Shown here: positions 17,371-28,294 of the stretch, piece by piece
How the letters are laid out: each line of letters starts with the position of its first letter
Numbering within the stretch: the stretch's first letter is position 1
DNA from: Novosphingobium profundi
GTDB lineage: Bacteria > Pseudomonadota > Alphaproteobacteria > Sphingomonadales > Sphingomonadaceae
Direction: 5' to 3'
Assembly (NCBI RefSeq): GCF_020524485.1
Contig: NZ_JAIVLF010000001.1
Coordinates: 806,001 to 870,000 of the forward strand
Length of the DNA stretch: 64,000 nucleotides
Translations under genes and position numbers: made by a program
Notes under the pieces: model-generated
Databases searched by the model: none
What the model saw: the letters and a program-made list of their open reading frames with translations, nothing else
Told to the model about the DNA's origin: nothing

Positions 17371-19691
17371 CCCAGCCCATCCAGAAAGTCTGCGTGATCG
17401 GGGCTGGCACCATGGGCGCAGGGATTGCAGCCCAGGTTGCCAACGCCGGTGTCCCCGTGCTCCTGCTCGACATCGTCCCCAAGGATGCGACCAACCGCAA
17501 CGCCATCGCGCAAGGCGCGGTCGCCAAGATGCTCAAGACCGAGCCCGCCCCCTTCATGTCGAAATCGGCGGCCAAGTTGGTCGAGACCGGCAATATCGAG
17601 GACGACCTTGAGAAGGTCGCGGACTGCGACTGGATCATCGAGGCGGTGATCGAGCGGCTCGACATCAAGCAGGGCCTTTACGAAAAGCTTGAGGCGCTAA
17701 AGAAGCCGGGTACGGCGGTCTCGTCGAACACCTCGACGATTCCCCTTGCGAACCTTGTCGAGGGACGCTCGGAGGCCTTCAAGGCCGACTTCCTCATCAC
17801 CCACTTCTTCAACCCGCCGCGCTACATGCGCCTCATGGAGATCGTGACCGGCCCGGCCACGGCACCCGATGTGGCCGCCAAGGTCGAGGAATTTGCCGAC
17901 GTGAAGTTGGGCAAAACGGTGGTTGCGGCCAAAGACACCCCCGGCTTCATTGCGAACCGCATCGGCACCTTGTGGATCCAGCTTGGCCTCAACGCCGCGT
18001 TCGACATGGGGATCTCGGTGGAGCTGGCCGACGCGGTGGCGGGCAAGCCCATGGGCGTTCCCAAGACCGGCATCTTCGGCCTTGTCGATCTGGTCGGCAT
18101 CGACCTCATGCCGCATCTTCAGGCCAGCCTCACCTCGACGCTGGCCAAGGACGACCCCTACCAGGCCATCGCGCGCGACATTCCGCTCATCCAGAAGATG
18201 ATCGCGGACGGCTACACCGGTCGCAAGGGCAAGGGCGGGTTCTACCGCCTCAACAAGGAGAAGGGCCGCCAGAAGGAGGTCATCGACCTTGCCTCGGGCG
18301 AGTACCACGCGGTTACCTGTCCAGCAGGCCCGCGCGGCGCTGCGGCCAAGGGCAACCTGCGCAAGCTGGTCGAGACCAAGGGCGAGATCGGGCAGTATGC
18401 ATGGGCGATCCTGGGCGGAACGCTGGCCTACGCGGCGAGCCTCGTGCCCGAGGCGGCGGATGACGTGGTCGCCATCGATGATGCGATGAAGCTGGGCTAC
18501 AACTGGAAGCAGGGCCCCTTCGAGATGATCGACGTGCTGGGCGCGGCCTATCTCGCCAAGCGCCTGGAGGAGGACGGCCAGCCGGTTCCCGAGATCCTGA
18601 AGGTGGCGGGGGATCGCTCGTTCTACCGTGTCGAGAACGGCGTGCGCCAGTTCCTTGGCCTTGACGGCGAATACCACGATATTGTGCGCCCCGATGGCGT
18701 GCTGCGGCTTGCCGACGTGAAGCTGGCCTCCCAGCCGATCCTCAAGAACGCCTCGGCCGCGCTCTGGGACATCGGCGATGGCGTCGTCGCGCTCGAATTC
18801 ACGGGCAAGATGAACGCTTTGGATGGCGAGGTGATGAAGCTCATCACCAAGGCGCTGCCGCTCGTCCAGGAGAAGTACAAGGCGCTCGTGGTCTACACCG
18901 ATGCCGACAACTTCTCGGCAGGGGCGAACCTGGGCCTTGCCATGTTCGCGGTGAACATCGCGGCCTATTCGGAGATCGAGAAGCTCGTCGCGGGCGGGCA
19001 GATGGCCTACAAGGGCCTGAAGTACGCCCCGTTCCCGGTCGTCGGCGCGCCAGCGGGCATGGCGCTGGGCGGGGGCTGCGAGATCCTGCTCCACTGCGAT
19101 GCCGTGCAGGCCCATGCCGAGCTCTACACCGGCCTCGTCGAATGCGGTGTCGGGCTGGTGCCCGGCTGGGGCGGCAACGGCGAGATGCTCCTGCGCGCAC
19201 GCAACGCGGCAAAGATGCCCAGGGGGCCGATGCCACCCGTCGCCAAGGTCTTCGAGACCGTCTCGACCGCCACTGTCTCCAAGTCGGCCGCGCAGGCCAA
19301 GGAAATGCTCTTCCTGCGCCCCGATGACGGGATCACCATGAACCGCGACCGTCTGCTCTACGATGCCAAGCAGAAGGCTCTGTCGTTGGTGGAGGGGTAC
19401 ACCCCGCCCGAGGCTCCCGAGTTCCGGCTCCCCGGCGACAGCGGCCGGGTCGGCCTCTCGATGGCGGCAGAAGGCTTCCACAAGCGTGGCCTTGCGACCG
19501 AGTACGACCTCGTCGTCTCGGACGCCCTGGCCGAGGTCCTGACCGGCGGCGAGGCCGATCTGGTCGACACCGTAAGCGAGCAGGAACTGCTGAAGCTGGA
19601 GCGCGACGCCTTCATGAAACTGGTGCGCGAGCCGCGTTCGATCGCCCGCGTCGAGCATATGCTCGAGACCGGCAAGCCGCTGCGCAACTGA
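17367..19691 (+). CDS. 3-hydroxyacyl-CoA dehydrogenase / enoyl-CoA hydratase fusion
   Basis: A 774-aa bifunctional beta-oxidation enzyme. The NAD-binding dehydrogenase comes first (GAGTMGAG at residues 12-19; SSNTSTIPL; ITHFFNPP), then its C-terminal helical domain. The enoyl-CoA hydratase/isomerase (crotonase) domain is at the C-terminus with SAGANLGL and GMALGGGCE. This order, dehydrogenase before hydratase, is that of FadN-type proteins and opposite to E. coli FadB. The start is taken at 17367 (ATGA overlap with the thiolase). Confidence 0.9.
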   Translation: MTQPIQKVCVIGAGTMGAGIAAQVANAGVPVLLLDIVPKDATNRNAIAQGAVAKMLKTEPAPFMSKSAAKLVETGNIEDDLEKVADCDWIIEAVIERLDIKQGLYEKLEALKKPGTAVSSNTSTIPLANLVEGRSEAFKADFLITHFFNPPRYMRLMEIVTGPATAPDVAAKVEEFADVKLGKTVVAAKDTPGFIANRIGTLWIQLGLNAAFDMGISVELADAVAGKPMGVPKTGIFGLVDLVGIDLMPHLQASLTSTLAKDDPYQAIARDIPLIQKMIADGYTGRKGKGGFYRLNKEKGRQKEVIDLASGEYHAVTCPAGPRGAAAKGNLRKLVETKGEIGQYAWAILGGTLAYAASLVPEAADDVVAIDDAMKLGYNWKQGPFEMIDVLGAAYLAKRLEEDGQPVPEILKVAGDRSFYRVENGVRQFLGLDGEYHDIVRPDGVLRLADVKLASQPILKNASAALWDIGDGVVALEFTGKMNALDGEVMKLITKALPLVQEKYKALVVYTDADNFSAGANLGLAMFAVNIAAYSEIEKLVAGGQMAYKGLKYAPFPVVGAPAGMALGGGCEILLHCDAVQAHAELYTGLVECGVGLVPGWGGNGEMLLRARNAAKMPRGPMPPVAKVFETVSTATVSKSAAQAKEMLFLRPDDGITMNRDRLLYDAKQKALSLVEGYTPPEAPEFRLPGDSGRVGLSMAAEGFHKRGLATEYDLVVSDALAEVLTGGEADLVDTVSEQELLKLERDAFMKLVREPRSIARVEHMLETGKPLRN

Positions 19692-19703
19692 GTGAAAATA
19701 ACA

Positions 19704-19728
19704 GGGGGACGCGCGCTGCGTGTCCCCC
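19704..19728 (+). promoter_or_regulatory. Hairpin in the fadN-fadE spacer
   Basis: GGGGGAC (19704-19710) pairs with GTCCCCC (19722-19728) across an 11-nt loop, immediately before the GAGGAG ribosome binding site of the next gene (from 19731). It lacks a T-run, so it could be an RNA-stability or processing element more than a terminator. Confidence 0.4.
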
Positions 19729-19743
19729 GCGAGGAGAGTTGAG

Positions 19744-21534
<1,791 letters not shown>

Positions 21535-21548
21535 CACTCCTCCCTGTT

Positions 21549-21572
21549 CCCGCCGCAGTCCTGCGCGGCGGG
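21549..21572 (+). terminator. Stem-loop after the acyl-CoA dehydrogenase gene
   Basis: CCCGCCGC pairs with GCGGCGGG over an 8-nt loop, 14 bp after the stop codon. There is no T-run, so termination by it alone is doubtful. Confidence 0.45.
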
Positions 21573-21614
21573 ATAAGGATGGGCCAACCGGTCGGGTCGC
21601 GCCAACCGAAAGGA

Positions 21615-21654
21615 GAACACCCGGGATTGCCTGCAAGGGCGGTCCCGGGTGTTC
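21615..21654. terminator. Strong bidirectional stem-loop between converging genes
   Basis: A perfect 12-bp stem (GAACACCCGGGA with TCCCGGGTGTTC) and a 16-nt loop sit exactly between the ends of the acyl-CoA dehydrogenase gene (+) and opgH (-). Its symmetry and place suggest it ends transcripts from both sides, though no long T-run follows. Confidence 0.6.
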
Positions 21655-21655
21655 G

Positions 21656-23500
21656 TTATGGGGCGTGGCTGGTTTCCGGGCTGGTGTGCGCAGCGGCGGG
21701 CACGGGATGCGCGCGCTTCTCGGCCTGGTCGTCGATGGTGGGATCGGGGACCTTGAAGAGCCGGGTGGGCTTTTCCAGCGCACCTTGCGAGGAATGCGAG
21801 GTCAGGCTGATGAACCAGGGCGAGGCAAGCAGGCCCAAAGTCAGCGGGGAGAGCCAGATCGCGGTGACCGGATCGAGGAAGGCGGTCGCGGCGAACAGGA
21901 GGCCAAGCGCGAGGTGCTCGCGAAGGTCGGGGATGATCTCGCGCACCGAGATGCGCCGCGCCTCGCGCGCCTGCGTCGACCAGCCTGCCGAGATACCGAA
22001 GAGCAGGCCCATCAGCGCCTTGGTCTGGGTGACCATGGTGATCGGCGCGAAAAGGACAGCGAGCGGGACTTCGGCCGCCACCGAACGCAGGATCGTGCCC
22101 GTTCCGCCAAAGGCCGCGCGGCGCTTGGCATCGGAAAGCATCCAGACAAGACCCATCGCCTTGGGCCCGAACAGCAGCACAACGGTCAGCCACAGCACGC
22201 TGGGCGGCGCGGTGCCGACGAACCCGGCGCCCATTTGACCTGCCGTCTGCGCAATGGTGACAATGAGCAGCAGCAGCCAGCCGGGCGAGGTCAGGTAGGC
22301 CGAAGCGCCCACCAGCAGGTGCAGACGGTGCGTCCAGGTGAGCCCCGAACTGGCGAGGAGCTGAAGGTGCTGCAGGTTGCCCTGCATCCAGCGCCGGTCG
22401 CGGATCGCCATGTCGACGACGGTGGGGGGGAACTCCTCGTAGGAGCCGCCGATCATCACCATGTGGACCGCCCAGCCGCGGCGGCGCAGCAGCGCGGATT
22501 CGAGCATGTCGTGGCTGAGAATGTGCCCGCCGAAGGGACCCTTGCCCGCCAGTTCGGGAAGCCCGCAGCTCTCCGCAAAGGCGCGCGTGCGCACGATGGC
22601 GTTGTGGCCCCAGAAGTTCGATTCCGAACCTGACCACCACAGCAGGCCCGCCGACGCGATGGGGCCGTAGGCCTCGCTCGCGAACTGCATCCAGCGCTGG
22701 AACAGCGTGCGCGCGTTGATGATCATGGGGACCGTCTGAAGGAGGCCGATGGAGGGGCGCTCCTCCATGATGGAGGCCATGCCCACAATCGAATCCCCGC
22801 TCATCATCGAATCCGCGTCGAGCACCAGCATGCACTCGTAGGCCCCGCCGAAGCGGCGCACCCATTCGGCGATGTTGCCGGGCTTGCGCGCGATGTTCTT
22901 CTCGCGGCGGCGGTAGTAGACGTTGATCGGCGCCTCGGCGGCGACCTCCAGCCACTCGGCGTATTCCCGCTTTCCGGACAGCTCGTTGGAATCGGACAGC
23001 ACGAAGAAGTCGATCCACGGCGCGCCGCCCGCCTTCTCGATGGAGCGGGCCATGGCGCGCACGCGCGCGAAGACCTCTTCCACGCTCTCGTTGTAGACGG
23101 GCATCAGCACCGCGGTACGTTTGGAGAGAGACTGCGCGGGGCTGGGGATCGCGGTGAAGCCGGGGTGCTCGCCCGAGATGAGCTTGAGGAAACCCACCGT
23201 CGAACTCACGAAGCCGAAGGCGATCCAGGTGAACAGCGGAATGAAGAAGACCAGAAGCGCAACCTCGAAGGCATCGAGCCCGTCGCGCGAGAAGGCAAAG
23301 CGCAGCTCGCTCGACGCGGCAAGGCCGATCACGGCGGTGAGCGTGATCAGGAGGAGGCGCTTCATCGCCATGCCCGGCGGCTGCGTCTTCACCTCGATGG
23401 AGCCCGGCGGCGGGCCATCGAGGCGCTGGATCGGCATCTCCAGCGGCGCTTCCTCGGGAAGCGGACGCGGGGGCTGCGCGGGCGGCGGGGCCATGGTCAT
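21656..23500 (-). CDS. opgH: Periplasmic-glucan glucosyltransferase OpgH (MdoH)
   Basis: A 614-aa inner-membrane GT2 glucosyltransferase that makes and exports the beta-1,2 backbone of osmoregulated periplasmic glucans from UDP-glucose. A Pro-rich cytosolic N-terminus is followed by two membrane spans, then the catalytic domain with MPVYNES, VLDADS (DxD), a HDMLES Asp, and the D/QRRW-type motif DRRWMQG. Several C-terminal spans follow. It is shorter than E. coli OpgH mainly at the N-terminus. It overlaps the upstream opgG/D-like gene by four bases. Confidence 0.93.
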   Translation of the reverse strand: MTMAPPPAQPPRPLPEEAPLEMPIQRLDGPPPGSIEVKTQPPGMAMKRLLLITLTAVIGLAASSELRFAFSRDGLDAFEVALLVFFIPLFTWIAFGFVSSTVGFLKLISGEHPGFTAIPSPAQSLSKRTAVLMPVYNESVEEVFARVRAMARSIEKAGGAPWIDFFVLSDSNELSGKREYAEWLEVAAEAPINVYYRRREKNIARKPGNIAEWVRRFGGAYECMLVLDADSMMSGDSIVGMASIMEERPSIGLLQTVPMIINARTLFQRWMQFASEAYGPIASAGLLWWSGSESNFWGHNAIVRTRAFAESCGLPELAGKGPFGGHILSHDMLESALLRRRGWAVHMVMIGGSYEEFPPTVVDMAIRDRRWMQGNLQHLQLLASSGLTWTHRLHLLVGASAYLTSPGWLLLLIVTIAQTAGQMGAGFVGTAPPSVLWLTVVLLFGPKAMGLVWMLSDAKRRAAFGGTGTILRSVAAEVPLAVLFAPITMVTQTKALMGLLFGISAGWSTQAREARRISVREIIPDLREHLALGLLFAATAFLDPVTAIWLSPLTLGLLASPWFISLTSHSSQGALEKPTRLFKVPDPTIDDQAEKRAHPVPAAAHTSPETSHAP

Positions 23501-25071
23501 ACGTTCAAGGTCTTTATCACGGTTTCGGACAGGGCGTTCTCGCCCTGCCTCAGGAACAGGCGCAGGTCCATCGGGTTCCCCCGTCCTTGCGCGTCGCTCA
23601 TGCGCACGTCGAGCTTGACGCGCCAGGTGTTCTCCTGGCCGACCACCGGGTGGACCTCGCGCGCGAGGATTGCCTCGGGCGGCGCTTCGGCGACAACCTC
23701 GACCCCGCTCGAACGGTCGAGCCCGGCCAGCGAGGGCCCTCTAAAGTCGAACACGAACTTGCGCGCGCCCGCAATCGCCGGGCCATCGGCCAGACCGGCC
23801 TTGCCCTGCCAGTCGTTGACGCACCGGGCGATGGCGCTCTGGCTGGGATCGTCCGAGGTCCAGGTCAGACGATAGCCGAAGGCCATCTCGTCGCCCTTGC
23901 GCACGGGCTTCGCCGGGGTCCAGAAGGCCGCGACATTGTCCTGGTTCTCGTTGTCGGTGGGCATTTCATAGAGCCGCACCGCGCCCTTGCCCCAGTCCGA
24001 GGTCGGCTCGATCCAGAGCGAGGGGCGCTTGTCGTACCAGGAGCCATCGTCCTGGTAATGGTCGAAGGTCTGGTCGCGCTGAAGCAGGCCAAAGGCGGAC
24101 GGATCATCGGCGGTAAAGCTGAAGGTGATCGGGTGGAGCGCGTTTTCCAGCGGACGCCAGACCTGCTCGCCGTTGCCCGCGCGGATCAGCAGGCCGTCGC
24201 TGTCGTGGACTTCCGGGCGCCAGTCGGGCCCGCGCGGCGGGCGCGGATAGGAGCGGCTGGCCTGGTCGAACCAGAACATGCTCGACATCGGCGCGATGCC
24301 CAGCTGCTGCACGTCCTTGCGGACGAACAACTGCGCCTTCACGTCCTGGACCACGCCCGCATCGCCGCCCCCGCGCGTGTCGATGCGGTAGGCACCTGCG
24401 ACCGAAGGGCTGTCGAGAAGGGCATGGATCACGAAGTGGTCGGCGCCCGCCTGCTCGATCCAGAAGTGGGTGAAGCGGGGAAATTCCTCGCCCGAGGCCA
24501 GACCGGTGTCGATGGCAAGGCCGCGCGCGGAGATACCGAACTGGTCGCGTGAACCCGAGGTGCGGAAATAGCTGGCGCCCATGAAGGAGAGCCAATCGGC
24601 GTGGCCATCGGCGGCCATCACCCGAAAGCCCGCGATGTCGGCCTCTTCTTCGCCGACGAAGAGGCTGGAATTGTCGACCACGGGCCGGGCCAGACCATCG
24701 CGCACGATGTCGATGCCCACCGCATAGGGGGAGACGGCGGTCGCGGTCGGAAAGAAGCGCACGACGTCGGCCACGGCATGGGCATCGCCGTAGGTAAGGC
24801 GCGCCAGGGTGTCGAAGTCCTGCGCCGCGCGGGGCGAGACTTCCGGCGTCTGATAGGCGGCCCTGGCAAGCGCGCGGGCACGCTTTACAAGAATTTCCCA
24901 CGAGAACGGCTCGGGATCGCCCAGCATGGCGGCGGGCTCGGCTGCGGCCAGCGCGGCGCGCGGAAAGGCACCCCCGGCAAGGACCGTGGCCAGCCCCAGC
25001 AGCAGGCCGCCTGCCTCGCGGCGATTGAGCGGGAGGCGGGCAGGAGTCTTGGAAGAGGATTTGGTCAGCAT
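23497..25071 (-). CDS. opgG: Periplasmic glucan biosynthesis protein OpgG/OpgD
   Basis: A 524-aa exported protein of the MdoG family that works on the nascent glucan chain made by OpgH. The N-terminus has a twin-arginine-like NRREAGGLLLG sequence before a hydrophobic core, as in E. coli OpgD, so Tat export is likely. The body has the conserved FSWEILVKRARALA start, ASYFRTSG, SMFWFDQ, SLWIEP and the C-terminal immunoglobulin-like domain. OpgG and OpgD cannot be told apart surely: the RR signal points to OpgD, the opgG-opgH order to OpgG. The start at 25071 is set by the signal sequence. Confidence 0.85.
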   Translation of the reverse strand: MLTKSSSKTPARLPLNRREAGGLLLGLATVLAGGAFPRAALAAAEPAAMLGDPEPFSWEILVKRARALARAAYQTPEVSPRAAQDFDTLARLTYGDAHAVADVVRFFPTATAVSPYAVGIDIVRDGLARPVVDNSSLFVGEEEADIAGFRVMAADGHADWLSFMGASYFRTSGSRDQFGISARGLAIDTGLASGEEFPRFTHFWIEQAGADHFVIHALLDSPSVAGAYRIDTRGGGDAGVVQDVKAQLFVRKDVQQLGIAPMSSMFWFDQASRSYPRPPRGPDWRPEVHDSDGLLIRAGNGEQVWRPLENALHPITFSFTADDPSAFGLLQRDQTFDHYQDDGSWYDKRPSLWIEPTSDWGKGAVRLYEMPTDNENQDNVAAFWTPAKPVRKGDEMAFGYRLTWTSDDPSQSAIARCVNDWQGKAGLADGPAIAGARKFVFDFRGPSLAGLDRSSGVEVVAEAPPEAILAREVHPVVGQENTWRVKLDVRMSDAQGRGNPMDLRLFLRQGENALSETVIKTLNV

Positions 25072-25117
25072 AAGGCTCGTGAACTCCGGTCTGGTGCCCC
25101 CGGTTTCATGGCTTGCG

Positions 25118-26326
25118 TCAGGTCCCTGTTGCGGCGGGCGCCTGGGGCGCCTCGCGCCAGCCGATGATGACATCGTCACCGGCCTCAAGCTGCGACGAGA
25201 ACACCTCGGTGCGCCCGCCGTCGCTGCCCCCCACGGTCACGAAAACGCGGCGCGGGTTGCCATCCTCTCCCACGAGGTAGATCGAATCGCGTCCGTCCAT
25301 CGCCTCGCCCGCGTTGTCCGGGCGGAACTCCAGCGCGGCGTCGGGAACGAGCAGGACGTTGCTGCGCGGGGCCAGTGCCACCTCGACGCGCGCGGCCATG
25401 CCCGGCTCGACGCCTTGGGTTTCGCCGGTCAGACGGAAGTGCGCCACGCGCTGGCCGCTCGCATCCTCGATCCGGTCGAGGACGGCGGTATGGGCGGCAT
25501 CGGGCTGGGCTTCGAGCCGCACGCTGGCTTCGGCGCCCGGCTCCAGCGCCATCGCCGCCTTGCTGGCAAGCGGCACGCGCAAGGTCAGCTGGCTGCCCGG
25601 GTGGACCAGCGTGAAGAGAAGCATGTCCTGCAGCACGCCCTGGCCCTGGCTGAGATCGTGGACGACGACCTTGCCGTCGAACGGCGCGCGGATCACGCGG
25701 CCACGGGCGCGCTCCTTCTCGGCCTCGACGTCGCTTTGCGCGGCATCGCGGCGCCCTTGCGCGGCGGCAAGGCCCTCGCGGGCGCGGCGGGCGTCGGCGC
25801 GGGCGCCTTCCATTTCGTTGGTGGAGGGCACACGGTGGTCGGATTCGCGCCAGACCCGCTCGAAGCGGGCCAGACGTGTCGATGCCTCCGAGACGGAGAC
25901 TTCGGCTGCCGCGACATCGGCCTGCGCCGAGGCCAGGCGCGCCTCGTGGGCGGCGAGCGTCTCATCGCCGCCGGGGGCTTCGATGCGGGCAAGGACCTGT
26001 CCGTACTTTACCGTATCACCGGATTTGACCGGCAGATCGGCGAGGCGTCCGTCGAGGCGCGCGCGGATCGGCAGTTCCTCGGCGCCGTGGACCATGCCCG
26101 CTTCGGAAAGGCGCGGCACGAAGTCGCCGCTTGTGATGCTGGCGATGTAGTAGGGATCATCGTTGCCCGCCACGAAGCGCACGAAGAGCGTGGCAATCGC
26201 GATGACGGCAAGGACGAGGACGACAAAGCTGATGAGCTGGCGGCGGCCCCGGCGGGGCGCTGCGCCCAGGAAGGTGTCGAGCGAGCTGTCCGTGCTCTCG
26301 GTACCAGGCGTTTCGGGATTACTCAC
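25118..26326 (-). CDS. HlyD/RND-type periplasmic adaptor protein
   Basis: A 402-aa membrane-fusion protein. One membrane span (about residues 30-50) anchors it in the inner membrane. A biotinyl-lipoyl half-motif (DGRLADLPVKSGDTVKYGQVLARI in pieces) precedes a coiled-coil hairpin (about 120-205), the second lipoyl half (IRAPFDGKVV), and a beta-barrel/membrane-proximal domain. Such adaptors join an inner-membrane pump to a TolC-type channel. It overlaps the TolC-like gene by 8 bp, but no pump gene is adjacent; the next genes make periplasmic glucan. Confidence 0.85.
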   Translation of the reverse strand: MSNPETPGTESTDSSLDTFLGAAPRRGRRQLISFVVLVLAVIAIATLFVRFVAGNDDPYYIASITSGDFVPRLSEAGMVHGAEELPIRARLDGRLADLPVKSGDTVKYGQVLARIEAPGGDETLAAHEARLASAQADVAAAEVSVSEASTRLARFERVWRESDHRVPSTNEMEGARADARRAREGLAAAQGRRDAAQSDVEAEKERARGRVIRAPFDGKVVVHDLSQGQGVLQDMLLFTLVHPGSQLTLRVPLASKAAMALEPGAEASVRLEAQPDAAHTAVLDRIEDASGQRVAHFRLTGETQGVEPGMAARVEVALAPRSNVLLVPDAALEFRPDNAGEAMDGRDSIYLVGEDGNPRRVFVTVGGSDGGRTEVFSSQLEAGDDVIIGWREAPQAPAATGT

Positions 26327-27620
26327 AGACCAGCACCTCCGGGCCGTCGGCGGGTGGGGCCGGGGGATCGAGGTCGGCCTCTGACCAGCCTAACCCTTGT
26401 GCATCCCAGTTGCCGATGGTCGCCTGTGCGCGGGCCGAGCGCGCGGAAATGCGCGCGTCGCCCAGCTTGCGCATGGCGTCCTCAGCGACATAGAGCGTGG
26501 CCATGGTGCCGGTGCCGGTGCGATAGGCCAGGCGCGCGTCCTCGACCGTGTCTCGGGCCCGGCTCATGGCCGCGTCCAGCTTGGTCTGCCGTTCGGTCGA
26601 GAGCGCCATGCGGTTGCGGCTGGTGGCGAGTTCGTCGAGCGCGGCGTCGCGCGCTTCGCGCCACTGGCGGACCACGGCGCGCGCAGGTGTTGCGGTGTCG
26701 GCTTCGGGAAGCGCAGCAGGGTCCTTCAGATCGGCCAGCGCGGCGGCGAGGTCCTCGTCGCTTACCTTGCTTTCGATCAGATGCGCGATGAGGCGGCGTT
26801 CGAGCGCGAGCAGGTCCGCGCGCCGCGCAATGTCCTCCGGTGTGGTCTCTTCGGGCGGGAGCGCGCCAATGTCGGGCACCTGTCCAGTTTCGCCGAGCTT
26901 GGCTTCCAGCGCTGCGTCGCTGAGGCCGACCAGCTGCGCGAGCGCATGGCGGCTGTCCTCGTAGCGGGTCTGGAGCGTGCCGATGTCATCGTTGCTGGCC
27001 GCCAGTGCGGTCCCGGCAAGGCCCGTATCGACGCCCGAGACGAGGCCCGCTTTCTCGCGGAAGGCGGCGATCTCGGCGTTGTCGCGGGTGGCGGTGAGAG
27101 TTTCTTCGCGCGCGTCCAGCATTTCCTGCAATTCGCGCGTCGCGATGTAGCTGCGGGCGATCCGTGCGGCGAGGTCGGCGCGCCGGTCGGCATAGGTGAA
27201 GGCGCGGGCGGCTTCCTCGGCGGCGTCGACATCGGTGCCGCGGGTGTCGAACAGGCGCCCGATGCGCGTGTCGATGCGGCGTGCGTGCGAACGTGCGCGC
27301 TCGTTGGCGCGGCGCAGCGAGAGCGCCTGGCAGGTAAGGTCGCGGTTCTGCGCAAGGCCCGTCTCGACCAGTTCGGCGAGCAGCGGATCGCCCGCGCTGC
27401 GCCACCAGTAGAGCTCTGTCGGTTCGCGCGCGGCGGCGGGCATCGGCGCCAGCGTGGAGGCGGGCGTGGTGCGCTCGGTGGTGCCCGCGCAGGCGGACAG
27501 GGCCAGCGCGCAGGTCAGCGCAAGAGCGGCAGGAGCAAGGGAAGGGCGGGGGAAGGGGGACTTGCAGGCGTAGGGCACGATGCTGCGATAGCGAAATTGC
27601 TTTCCAAGGCAATCGCCCAT
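26319..27620 (-). CDS. TolC-family outer-membrane lipoprotein
   Basis: A 433-aa TolC/NodT-type outer-membrane factor. A signal sequence ends in a lipobox (LSAC), giving a lipid-anchored Cys at about residue 44. Two repeats of long helical hairpins with conserved pairs (NRDLTCQALSLRRANERARSH and ARIARSYIATRELQ in pieces; later RDAALDELATSRNRMALSTERQ and VEDARLAYRTGTG in pieces) form the trimeric channel. It is short in the N-terminal beta part. The start at 27620 is uncertain; a GTG about 15 codons downstream is possible. It is co-transcribed with the adaptor that follows. Confidence 0.8.
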   Translation of the reverse strand: MGDCLGKQFRYRSIVPYACKSPFPRPSLAPAALALTCALALSACAGTTERTTPASTLAPMPAAAREPTELYWWRSAGDPLLAELVETGLAQNRDLTCQALSLRRANERARSHARRIDTRIGRLFDTRGTDVDAAEEAARAFTYADRRADLAARIARSYIATRELQEMLDAREETLTATRDNAEIAAFREKAGLVSGVDTGLAGTALAASNDDIGTLQTRYEDSRHALAQLVGLSDAALEAKLGETGQVPDIGALPPEETTPEDIARRADLLALERRLIAHLIESKVSDEDLAAALADLKDPAALPEADTATPARAVVRQWREARDAALDELATSRNRMALSTERQTKLDAAMSRARDTVEDARLAYRTGTGTMATLYVAEDAMRKLGDARISARSARAQATIGNWDAQGLGWSEADLDPPAPPADGPEVLVCE

Positions 27621-27856
27621 GCGGAAAAACCCCGCGATGCGCGAGGCCTGTTCGACCGACCGTGCCGGGCGTGAGGCCCGATTGCCTTCCATCAAGGTGA
27701 ATGCCCCCCAGAGCTTGCGCGAAAACTTCGGAACGCAGCGGCTCCGGCTCTTGGGGTTAGACACATGGAGACCGCAAATGGTTCCGCCGACTGGTCAAAA
27801 ATGCACGAAGCGGGGTGCTTGCAGGCGCGGGCGGGCGCAGGCACACAGGGCAGATC

Positions 27857-28273
27857 ATGAAACAGGCAAGCGACATTCTGACTTTTGCAACCGCCGGGTG
27901 CGGTCTTGTCGAGATCACCCGCGAAGTGGCGGACTGGGCGCGCGGCGCGCAGGTGGAGCAGGGCTTGCTCACGCTGCTGTGCCGCCACACCTCAGCCTCG
28001 CTGCTGATCCAGGAAAACGCGGCGCCCGAAGTGCGCCCGGACATCGTCGACTGGCTGGAGCGCCTCGCACCCGAAGGCCCCCACTACCGCCATGACGACG
28101 AGGGGCCCGATGACATGCCCGCGCACCTGCGCGCCATTCTGACTGGCGTGAACCTGCAGATCCCTATCGTGCAAGGCCGTCTCGCGCTGGGTACCTGGCA
28201 GGGCATCTACCTTGCCGAGCACCGCCGCCGCCCGCACCACCGGCAAGTCGCCGTTCATCTGATCGGCGCATAA
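27857..28273 (+). CDS. YjbQ-family protein
   Basis: A 138-aa UPF0047/YjbQ protein. The conserved CRHTSASLLIQENA and HYRHDDEGPDDMPAHLR stretches and QGIYLAEHR near the end are diagnostic. Members have weak thiamine-phosphate synthase activity and a metal-binding His/Asp cluster; the physiological role is uncertain. The start at 27857 gives the typical length. Confidence 0.9.
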   Translation: MKQASDILTFATAGCGLVEITREVADWARGAQVEQGLLTLLCRHTSASLLIQENAAPEVRPDIVDWLERLAPEGPHYRHDDEGPDDMPAHLRAILTGVNLQIPIVQGRLALGTWQGIYLAEHRRRPHHRQVAVHLIGA

Positions 28274-28294
28274 CAGGGATACGAAGGAGCAAGC

